Below are positions 12,666 through 22,985 of a DNA stretch of 64,000 nucleotides, one piece after another. Under the pieces are notes generated by a model, which saw only the letters and a program-made list of their open reading frames with translations, ran no database searches and was not told the DNA's origin. The position numbers and the translations under genes were made by a program. Source of the DNA: Trichoplax adhaerens. Lineage: Eukaryota > Placozoa > Uniplacotomia > Trichoplacea > Trichoplacidae. Within the stretch, counting starts at the first letter, position 1; each line of letters begins with the position of its first letter. The stretch spans positions 1,306,199 to 1,370,198 of the forward strand of contig NW_002060945.1 in NCBI RefSeq assembly GCF_000150275.1, written 5' to 3'.

Positions 12666-14660
12666 GCTTTGATGGCTATCGGTCATGCATTTTCAAAGCA
12701 TTTACAGTACAGAAACTGATTGTTCAAGGCCATCCAAATTTGTCTTCGCAATGGCTATTATTAATTGCTCGAATTGACAATGGCAGAACGCTATTTCTAG
12801 TCAACTACTTTCTAATAATATGAAAAATACTATTTAAATGATTAATAATGGACGCAATTCTATGCAAGAATGGTTAATAGTCATCAGTACTATCTATAAT
12901 GGCTCAGGTATAACGGCAAGAAATAATCAAGTACAATATAGAGTTTTCTGGCTTCCTGCTAATATCAATTACTGATGTTGACAGATTACAAAATGCCATT
13001 CCCCGATCGATTTACTTTCTAATACTGCGAAAATTATTACTCAGATTGTTATAGACAGAAAGAAAATTGATAATAAAAATTACGAATAAGTTTTATTATC
13101 ATAATATCATAATATGGAGTTCTAGGGAGAAACATATTACTGAAAATCATAGAATGCCGTCCTTGTTAAATTACTTTTAAATAATATGAAAAGCACTATT
13201 GAATTAAGACTAATAGATCAAAATCGATTGTATGAACGGAGCAAGTATTATAACAGTCTTCATATATGTTCAAGTTGCTTACCGTCTATGGTTAGCTTGA
13301 TCAATACCGTAGTTAATGCATTCTTGTTTATAATTGGTCATCACATTAATAATTTATCTCAAATTTTAATGACAAAAATAAAACAGCCGTTTTCCCCTTT
13401 CCATCAAACTATCCTTCAGTTACCAACTTATGAACGTAACATTCGTTCTACTTTCGTTAGCGGAATTTTATGGTTTTGCCTTCGTCTATCACGGCTTAAG
13501 GATTAGTTATTTCCATTTTTTAATAAGCTTTTTAAGGGCACTAAAGCGGCCAAAGTATTCTAGGATGGCATGTTTTTGAGAGGAAATAATGTAATTTACT
13601 AAATCTAATTACACATGCGATATATCATACGTTGTCATAGAGAGTTTAAAACGAGTATTCGTTTCCTTTTTGTAACTCGAATTATTTTCTGTTATTTAAA
13701 CTCCATCAATTTTATTGTAATGACAGTAAACAGAGATTTTCCAATCCATTTATAGGCCTATCCACGTCAGCTTTCAATGGAATTTCAGGTAGAAAACGAA
13801 CAAATATTTTGCTCAGAATTACTTTCTCGAATCCATGAAGCTTTCGATAATTAGATTTTTAGATAAATTTATGACAGATGAACAACAAATTTCTTTGTTA
13901 ACCTTGAAATTGATTCGCGATCGTAGACTCTACAATCGGCAAATAATGGCGATAATATTTTACGGATTCTTCAAAAACTGCGGTAATTTCTGAAGCATCC
14001 ATGTTGATTTCTTTTACTCTTCAACTTACATAACATATTTATAAAAATACAGGAATACAGCAGACCGTTTCCTTCCTAAACCAATCTGGTCTCAAGGGCG
14101 AAATTTGGATAGCCCTCTTTCTCTTCAAATTATGGAGTAAGTTGCCCATAACCATGATTGCCTCAACATGTCCAGTACACTAAGCGCATCTTAATCAGAA
14201 AGTACTTCAGAAAGTATTTTCTATGTCTTTGTTAATTTATCTGATCTCTACTAATTTGGTTCTTACTTTTATTGCAGTGAAAGAGCAAAACCTATCGAGA
14301 TTTGTTTACCTTTGCAACAGTATGTATTTTCTTCTAAAAAGACCGATAGAATCATAACTCAGATTATGTTAGCAATTGACTAATCCATATGTTTCTATAA
14401 ATAATTTCATAGGCCAATCATTAGAAGACTGTTCAGCCTCTTAAAAAATTATGATTGGTTTGTGTACTTGTATAGGCGCTTGTGGATTCATTTCAATAGC
14501 CTAACTATCTTCTGATAATAATATTCTGTTTTCCATTGGGCTATAGTTATGATTTACGTCTAGAAATTATGGATATCTTACAACGTGTAATCAGTTATGA
14601 TATTTATACATGCTACGTCAATAGCTCCATCGACAGCCATAATGAAGGTACAAATAATGT
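12666..14660. other. AT-rich intergenic sequence with unassigned ORFs
   Basis: A 106-codon ORF at 13186-13506 (+) is the longest here. It has no recognised motif and no copy elsewhere in the window, so I do not call it a gene. The rest is AT-rich without paired splice signals. Confidence 0.35.
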
Positions 14661-14960
14661 TTCATCCAGCATGATTGATTTATCTACTTTACATCATCTT
14701 TGCCGATTTTCATATTATAATTACAAATAACTTAACTTATCCAACGTGATTAATTTATCTACTTTATATCGTCTTCATTAGTTACTAATTTATAGATATA
14801 AATAAGATCTTTTATTCAGCATGATTGATTTATCCATTCTACATTATCTAGATCAATTTCCATACTATAGTTATAAATAGCTTATTCTTTCTAGCATGAT
14901 TGATTTATCCACTTTGCATCATCTTGGCCAGTCGCCATATTATAGTTCATTCTAATGAAA
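14661..14960. repeat. Four ~75-bp tandem units
   Basis: The core gcatgattgatttatc recurs near 14669, 14742 (changed to cgtgattaatttatc), 14819 and 14894, giving a period of 73-77 bases. The following part (ac-ttacatcatctt...ccatattatagtta) is also repeated. Part of it is read through by a 64-codon ORF that I consider chance. Confidence 0.7.
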
Positions 14961-16018
14961 TCTTTCATTACTATTTCACGACTACTCGAGATCTAATCTC
15001 GAAAATGACTGATTCCCAGGATTGACCGTAACAATTATACTGATCTTGTAGAGCAGATCTAATTGCAACAATAAGCACAGCTAGGCACAACACGATGGAG
15101 GTTTATCTGTCGTTATGCTGTCTCATTTCGTATTCCTTTAGTTATACTTCCATATTGACATTGGTCAACAAAGATTCGCTTGTAATCAATGATTGAATAG
15201 AAATGGTTGTCAAGATATTTACGGTTTTACATGATCTATTTGTAATAGAATGTACCTAGCTCCATAATTTGACAAACAGACAAAGCAAATATGGAATGGC
15301 CATCATTTGTCTTTAACGCCTCAGGCAATCTTCGTGGTATACGTCTGTGTTAGTTCTTAATGATAATCTATCTCAATGGATAGTATGGATATAGTCTAGC
15401 CACGATGCTAAGCAACAATGATTATTGGGTTCTATCTGAAGAAAGATTCATTGATACATTTTCATGCTGTGATTAATCAAGTAGATGAAGAAGTTGTTAA
15501 TGACTCTTAACGTTGACACAGACCTTTAGTTGTAAGCTTAAAATCAATCTAAACATGATATTCTCGTAAATAAGCCACCGGTAACGTCATAGCAAAATCG
15601 ATAGACGTATGAAACTAATAGTTTATGATAGCTTGTCACAATCTTCACTTGTGGCAAAGATTTATAAAGACTCTAGAGTAGGTACGATAACTCAGCTACT
15701 TCTCCAGCATTTCCAGTCTCCATGAAAGCGATATTGTAATGATTTCAGCTAATTACAGTAGTGGTATGTTAGGAGTACAGTGATAGTATGCAGTATAGAA
15801 CTGTATATCTTAATAAATGTCAAGAACCCATACACTACAGATATACGAGTATAAGAGAACTCGATTTTTAGACTAATGAATTGATACACTTTTCTTCGCG
15901 TTATGACTCCTGCACACTTTTTTAGCAATTGTCACTTTTATTCTGCAAACTACTCGCGCTTAAATGAATCTTTATAGTGCAACTTTGAGTGTTAATTTGC
16001 TCCTGACTTTTAATTCCT
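14961..16018. other. 5' flank of copy 2, possible upstream exon
   Basis: A possible upstream exon at about 15871-15901 (after tttttag, reading TNELIHFSS, donor gttatg) resembles in sequence and end phase the first exon of copies 1 and 3 (DLQFES / ELQMET). It is shorter and its entry phase differs. I therefore leave it as a candidate and place the working start of copy 2 at the ATG at 16019. Confidence 0.3.
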
Positions 16019-18978
16019 ATGGAAATTATTGTAGATAAAGTACGACTACTACTCCATTTCTTGTCATTACCATATGAAGATCTAGCTATTAAATCTATGC
16101 AGCTGCTGTCCGTTTATGCGGGTAAGTTGATTCAGTTGGATCAAAATTTTGTTTTCATCATCCTTAAGACAACTTATATTTCAGTCTCTGTAGTACCTAA
16201 ACTACAGTGGTAAACTATCACATTAATAATGGGAATAAAAGCTGAAAGGAATATTCTTACTAATTAGATTTAAAACTCATTCAAAATCGAGAGCTAAACT
16301 TTGTTAAAATGTTAGCTAAAGCCATTACCCTTGAAAAATCGGTAAGTTCTATTGTGTTATTTTAAATTAAACTAAACTTTTAATCTCGTTAATCATTTAA
16401 TTTTGCCGTAATTTCATTAACAAAAGGTGGAATTTATGCATGCAGCGGCAACTGTTGTTAACATTTGCTTTAAAGATACTTTATTATCTCAGCATGACCA
16501 TTTAGAAGATGTAAGAAGGCGTCAAATATTGCTAAATCACTCTTAAAAAATTGCTTTCTGCGCTATAATACTCATTTCAGGTCCAACTAATGTTCAGATT
16601 CTGAGTTTAATTTTTATTTTACAGCTGGCTGCGATTGCTTGTGTTCTACTTCAATCTAATGATGTTGCAGTAAGTATTATTATTATTTAGCGAAACATAG
16701 GCACGTATATTGGAATCCTTAAAAATTCCAACCTATAAATTAGGCCTTAAGTATTATACTATCCTGATCGCAGATTTCCGGTGAGATGATTTCATTGTTG
16801 GTGCAAGTATCTTCAGAAACGACATCTAGTAATGGGGTTAGTTAAAGCTATATCATTGCTGAAATTGGGATAGATGATTATTTAGATATTTTAAAATTGG
16901 TTATATATATTGAGTTTGGTAATGGTATTAAAAGTCAATCTTCTATTTGGAATTAGGCGTATATCAAAAAGTTATTTAACCTGATACCTATTGGCAACAT
17001 TTTTGAAGTTCTAGCGGTGGGATCAATTCATCTAAGTGTAGGTTTAATTTTATTATGATATTAAACCGAAGAATAGAACTGGTTTTTAACTAGTGACTAT
17101 CTTTTTCAATTAACTGTCTTAATACAATTTCATTTACATCTAGATATCCGTTGCATCTATGGTCTTCAATATTATTACTTCAAATTCTATTTCTCACTCT
17201 TCTCAGGTACTGAACATTGATTTATTTCTAGATGCAATCTGACTAAAATTTTTTCACTCCTAGTAATGATGGATAAAATTGTATCCTGATCCATCAGATG
17301 TAGTTTGCAGTTTGTACGCTATTTAAGCAATATTATTTTATATACATCATGATGGGATTAAACTTAGTCTGATTACGTTTAATAATATTTTAACCAATAA
17401 ATAATTAAGCAACACTAGCTCATCTTTTTATACCATTACGATTTCATAGTTTCATTTTGGTCGAAAAACGTTAATATACTTGAAAAAAATGTTGAAAAAG
17501 CCTTCCAATTATACTGAATCCCAATTAAAGGTATGTACATTACAGTATGAAAATTGTATTAAGAACTTTGATTAGCGTGAGATACTGAGTGAGAATTTCA
17601 AAGTAATATTATTGTTACGATTATTTTTTAATTCAATAAAATCTACAAAATTATTTCCTATAATGTTTGATACTTTCTTTTTAGAAATTAATTTGGGAAA
17701 TCGGCTGGTTTGCCAAAGCTGATCATGCTTTAGTTCAGGTAATTTGCATCCCTGTATTTAAAATTAATCCCATACATGTATACGTTTGTTAAAACCAATG
17801 CTACCCTGTACTCATTTCAATGGCTATCAAACAACTAATAAATTTCTGTTTAATTTATTTATTCAGGTTATTATCGACGAGGATATTTTGTCAACCGTCC
17901 TTCTATGTGCTGAACAGGCAAGTTTAATTCAAGGATTGATACATTAGGTAGCCCAAATCTTCGAACTTGATTTTTCATCTATTTCTACTACCAGTTTCCT
18001 TACTTGTATGGCAGCATTATTGTACAAACGATTTTCTTTGTCATTGGCTCTGGGAATGAACATCAGGTTAATATCTTGTTTCTGATACTTTAAAAATATT
18101 ACAAAAATTGAGCACTAAGACTTTTTTATATATTGAAAAATCTGAATAGATAAAAGTCTTGATTCCAAGTTGCAATTTAACCCAGTGTTTATGTTCCATA
18201 TTATTACATAAGAATGTTCTTTACGTAAGTTACTACATAAATCAAATCAAATATTATACTGATATTGTGGTGTCATCATCAGTATGATTTATACACTGTT
18301 AATTCCGTACAGATCTAAAATTACCTTACCTACTGTATAATATTAAAATCTTATGTACATAACTATTAGGATATTGTCCGAGTTGTAGAAGTATTATGGA
18401 CAATTTTAAACAAATGCCAGGTACTGTTAATCCTTAACTTTACTGACAAATTTTATAATTAATTTCATATTTTAATATCGCTTATCGATATTGATGTGAT
18501 GGAAATATGAAGGTAATATTAAAATGTATCATACTGTAATTGAATTTTTACGTCAGGAAATACCTGGATTATTGGAATGCAATAATAGCAAAGGTAGGTG
18601 TTTAAGTTTTAACTGATAGAAGTCTATTCATTTTATTGGATAGAGAATGTCTTTTAAAAAGCCCAATAATATGTTTAATTTAGCAATGTTATTGATCATC
18701 TGTATTTAGAACTGATGAAAATGGAAATCATATGCGATTCAATTGTTCGTAATCCAATTGTGCCGAGAGAGTATGAAGGTAAGCCTTTGGTTTTCATGGT
18801 AAACTCAATTTAATTGCGATATATTTGTTTCATTGCAGCTATAAGCTTAATTGGGGAACTAATAATTCAATAAATTCAAGTAATGACTCATAACGTTTTC
18901 TATTTTAATTTTTTCCATATAGATTGCGCAAAAAAACTTGGACGATTCATAAAATACAATGCTATTGCTCAACATTAA
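16019..18978 (+). CDS. Armadillo/HEAT-like repeat protein, tandem copy 2
   Basis: Sixteen exons: 16019-16121, 16268-16341, 16427-16510, 16625-16669, 16774-16836, 16957-17037, 17144-17206, 17450-17530, 17685-17738, 17867-17917, 17995-18066, 18150-18224, 18370-18420, 18557-18593, 18710-18778, 18923-18978. They join without a stop from ATG to TAA as 1059 bases, 352 residues. Exon 1 reads LLLHFLSLPYEDLAIKSMQL, the counterpart of the same exon in copies 1 and 3, and the rest is a run of hydrophobic helices typical of an ARM/HEAT solenoid. Intron 10 uses a GC donor (gcaagt at 17918). The last coding segment is split by an extra intron (18779-18922) that copies 1 and 3 lack. Exon 6 is 15-18 bases longer than its counterparts. 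The start is uncertain: in copies 1 and 3 an intron precedes the homologous position (16035), and gtag also occurs just before it here. AATAAA overlaps the stop codon. Function unknown. Confidence 0.8.
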
Positions 18979-18982
18979 TAAA
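18977..18982 (+). terminator. Polyadenylation signal overlapping the stop codon of copy 2
   Basis: AATAAA at 18977-18982 shares its first two bases with the TAA stop (18976-18978). If used, the 3' UTR would be only about 10-30 bases long. Confidence 0.5.
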
Positions 18983-19193
18983 ACGTTAATATCGTTTTTG
19001 TGTAATGAAAGGTATTATTTAAAATCATTTTCTTTCGTTACGGAAATATTTACGCAAATTTTAAACGTTCAATCACACTTGAAAGGGTTTAAAAGTTAGA
19101 ATTGATCATAGTCTTTATCATTAATATATTAATAGCTCGAAACTATTATTCCGGTATATATAAACATACAATTAAAGCAAACTATTTTAGTAC

Positions 19194-20619
19194 TGTTGTC
19201 TTTGCTATATCACTATTATCGTCAGACATAGAAGAAAAGCACTGGGATTTCATAATCGTTGGATTGAATCAGTATCGAAATGTATTATTTTTTCTTATTT
19301 CATAGTAGCTAATAATTACCGAAATATTCATCATCTACAAATCTGATATTATATTTGTCTTGTAGGGTAAAATTTTGGGTAAACCTAGATATTTTATAAC
19401 TAATAATGATAATACATTAATGTTCATAAGTAATTTACTAGAGTAACCCAAAATTGGGAGATTATTTACACGTATCCATCCATTAGCTTTGATGAATATC
19501 TTTCTATAATAACAACTATGGGCTTACACATGCAATCTATCAATTTATTATCATGAAATAGAAAAAGACCTCTTAAAGTCAATCTTATACAGCAATATTT
19601 GAATTATCAGCTTTACTAACTCAATTTATGCCATTTATTACTTCTTCCAGTATTCCGATATTTATTTCACTACTTATATCAATTTCGAGACGTAAGCAAT
19701 TTTATACTGATACATACTGTATATCTGAATAATAAAATTGTGTGAATAGAAAACATAAAATTCTTGTTATACACGTATTAAAATAATTTAAATACCATAA
19801 GTAACATAGAACTTTTAACTGCCGAACCGAACTCATAGGCTGTTCATCTCGTGGACTGTAAAATATCGGCAAATTAATAACTATGTGAGATAATTAATTA
19901 ATCCCATTTAATTTATTTCATTCTTCCTTATTGCAGTTATTTTCTATCTCTATGTCTATCTGCATGTTTGCAGAGATTAATTGTTTTGCGTAAGTACTGC
20001 TTATATCCAATTTCATTTCATGAGCAATTTTACAATCTTCTATCTGAAGAATACTATTAAATAAGTTTATATTAGTGAAGAATAGAAGGAAATAATTACC
20101 AGATTGTTTATCACTGTAGTGCGCCCCCCCCAAAAAAATATAGCATAGATTAAGATCGAAGATTGTACGAAAATAGTTTAAATTGTAAGCTAGAGTGTAA
20201 GACTGTATTAAGTGTCTATTTGAGATAGTACAGAAATAGTCCACAGATAGCCAGATTGCAGTAAGATAGTCCATGATACTTTTAAGATGAACCTAATTAG
20301 GTATCTTATGTAAGAAAGTGAAGTTTACAAGAAACTGTAGTTCTTGTTGTATTTGTTGGAAGGCACTTTATCACATACTGATAAAGGATCCTCAACATGA
20401 CCAGCTTACTAAATCAATAGTAAAACTATATCAGACAGAACATGTGATATATAATATGTTACGGTCATCCTTAAGTTCGATTTTATTCTTACGAATGGCC
20501 GAATTCCTGGTATTGGACTTGATCAGTCTTAAAGATAAAATCGATTCTAGGGATTGCTGTAACATGTACTGTAAATATATATGAATTAATAATAAGCAAT
20601 CGCGCTCTAGAATGCACAA
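19194..20619 (+). pseudogene. Listerin (LTN1)-like fragments, probably decayed or partial
   Basis: Three exon-like pieces follow copy 2 on the same strand. At about 19190-19280 a frame after ttttag reads LLSSDIEEKHWDFI, like the HWDF-containing region of the ribosome-quality-control E3 ligase listerin. At 19593-19691 a clean exon (acceptor acag, donor gtaagc) reads IFELSALLTQF then MPFITSSSIPIFISLL. At 20318-20584 an ORF has WKALYHIL and SIVKLYQTEHVIYNML, like the listerin segment upstream of its RWD and RING domains. The order agrees with listerin, but the joining exons and the RING finger are not found. The similarity is from memory of the family and is weak; it could be an old fragment, a fast-evolving gene or coincidence. 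Confidence 0.28.
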
Positions 20620-20879
20620 CAGTAAATTATATGCAGTAGTCTCTCATCTTAATTGATTGGTAACTTATATAACACGTGTATGGATGCTATAGCCATATAA
20701 AATTTAAATTACTCATCCTTAACTTACTATTGCAGAATGGTATTATCTTTAACTAGCTATCGAGATACGCCTATACAAATATGTTATAAATGTTGAAACT
20801 CTAGCGGATAATAAATAGTGAATTAAATTAAAGCTAGAGCAGCGCATTCTTACTTAGTGTATCCCTAGTATGGTAAATT
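20620..20879. other. AT-rich sequence, nothing identified
   Basis: I see no supported feature between the listerin-like pieces and the repeat field that follows. Confidence 0.35.
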
Positions 20880-22170
20880 ATTTCTACGAAAAGACGAGGT
20901 CTTTAATCGGCTATATGAGTATTAAGTAAGCTATGGTATTTTATCAACCTCTAGTTAATTAACTGGACATAATCCTGTAACTCTACCCATCGACGAATTA
21001 TAGTTCGTGTAGACTTGCAAACATCCTTATTTAGTTTATTGCACATATAGTAAATTATTGCTTAGAAAGATTATCATCCTCAATTACCTACCTATCTAGG
21101 TACTGTAAGGACTTCAATGCTTCTTTCTACATTGTGGTAATGAATATGATCTTGCCAGCTGATATCGAATAAATTACAATTCTAGCAATACATCGTGCAG
21201 CAATTTGCTACTGTAGTCAAATTAATACTAAGAAGTGAGTCTTTTACAATCCACTATTTAGATATTTAGTAGGTTATTCCACCTAAATCGTAATTATCAA
21301 TGTTGCCTTTTCTATTGGATTTATTGACAAATCTTTGAGTAAATTGAATTCATAATATACGGTATGATATCCTAAATGTTTCAGATCGCCAAATTGTTTC
21401 GAATGAATGATTTAGACTTTAATGAATTACTTTGATACTGTATTAAGCTATACTCGTACTCTTCATTATCTTAATTAATACAATCTTCCCACTCTATCAA
21501 TTAGCAACTTTTACAGCTATATAAATAGAATGATACTTGCCTAATTATATCTACATTGCTTATAGTTATAAAGAAAACTATCGTAGGTCAATAATTTCGT
21601 CTTTAATAAATCTTCTAGATATTAGTAAGCTGTGGTATTTCCTCATTCCTTGACATTAATTTAATGAAATGTGGCAATAAATTGTGGAACTAATTATAGC
21701 AAGAACTAATACATTATAGTTCCTACATTATATTAGTGGGTCGGGCGGTTACTTTACGAAGAAATAATCTCGTTTAGATATGAATTGATTACTATCTCCT
21801 CGCCATAATAATTAGAAAATCTTTCAATTTTATTGATAAATTTTATTTTACGGGAAATATAGCATAGTTACGGTAGATGCAGACGCGTGTGATTTAAACA
21901 GGGACTTACTGTACTATGGAGAAATAATCTCATCTCGATACCAGTAGGTTTCTCTGCTGAAAATCTGACATTTCCACTGATTAATAAATTATGAAACAAA
22001 TTACAGTATCAAGTAACAAATTATCATCGTATGCTTATGGCTCAGACGGCGCAGAATACCTCATGCTAAGACATGATTTCACGCGGATACCGTATACATA
22101 TTAGCAGGTATCTCGTATAAAATATGAATAAAATCTTCCAATTCCATTGATAGTTAAATGGTGCCATAAG
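20880..22170. repeat. Old degenerate tandem-repeat field
   Basis: The themes gaagaaataatctcgt...gatat, tag(t)a(g)gt...tatttcctc and aaaatctttcaattttattgata recur near 20885, 21590, 21765, 21925 and 22075 at irregular spacings of roughly 150-180 bases or multiples. Divergence is high, so unit borders are approximate. Confidence 0.45.
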
Positions 22171-22985
22171 TTGCAATATGAAATATCTCTTTAAATTTAT
22201 CGGGAAGGAACTTGAACAGAAGGTTCTTATCAGGATATAATTTCGCTTTATCATGCACAGAATATGGAGTAATGCGAAACACCCTATTCTCTCCATACTG
22301 CGGAAGGGGCAATGAATACAAACTGATGCCTCTAGCGATCAATCAATTCCGAGATCAATTCCAGCATTATTAACAGGATAATATGCATAGATCATTAAGT
22401 TCATAGGGAAAGAACTTAGGCAGAAGGTTGTCATCAGTGTATAATTTCGCTTATAATAGATGAATATAGTTTACAGAATATGGAGTAATATGGTATGCCC
22501 TATTCTCTCTATATCGTAGAAGAGTAATAAATACAAATTGATGCCTCGAGCAATCAATCAACTATAGGATAAATTGCAGTACAATCAATAGAATAATATA
22601 CGGATTGGCCGGTCATTCCCGGGATTGGCCGGTCATTCCCGGGATTGGCCGGTCATTCCCGGGATTGGCCGGTCATTCCCGGGATTGGCCGGTCATTCCC
22701 GGGATTGGCCGGTCTTTCCCGGGATTGGCCGGTCATTCCCTGGAATGGCCGATTCCCGGTGTTAGGATTGATTGTAGCATATCATATTCGTACAATTCAT
22801 AGGCATGGCGCTTGGACACAAAGTTATCATCACGGTATAATTTCACTTTCGATGAACAGAATATGAAGTAATACATTATACCCTATTTTCCCCATATTGC
22901 AGAATGGTCATGAATACAAAGTTATACCTCTAGTATAAACCAATTCTAGGAGAAAGTCCTGCATAATCAATAGAATGATACACGT
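22171..22985. repeat. Three ~200-bp repeat units, split by a minisatellite
   Basis: Units lie at about 22190-22388, 22399-22601 and 22796-22985. Each contains in order (g)aaggttatcatcagg-like sequence, tataatttcgctt, acagaatatggagtaat, ccctattctctccatat, aatacaaa-tgatgcctc and aatcaatagaataatatacg. The 20-bp GC-rich minisatellite sits exactly between units 2 and 3. Confidence 0.75.
22602..22760. repeat. GC-rich 20-bp minisatellite, about 7.5 copies
   Basis: The unit ggattggccggtcattcccg repeats from 22602 with only two or three changes (ggtctttccc in unit 6, ccctggaatgg at the end of unit 7), then a broken unit. It is 65% GC inside AT-rich sequence and nearly homogeneous. Twenty is not a multiple of three, so all frames stay open in turn and create overlapping ORFs rich in GHSRDWPVIPGIGRSFPGLA; these are not genes. 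The unit holds the GC-rich inner palindromes ggccgg-like and cccggg at the junctions. Confidence 0.95.

Noticed and set aside
13186-13506. 106-codon plus-strand ORF in the gap before copy 2
   Set aside because: No motif, no paralogue at the matching place before copy 1 or 3, and no splice context; an ORF of this length can occur by chance in 64 kb.
22605-22866. Two overlapping ORFs rich in GHSRDWPVIPGIG
   Set aside because: They are readings of the 20-bp minisatellite in shifted frames; there is no start context, splice site or family similarity.
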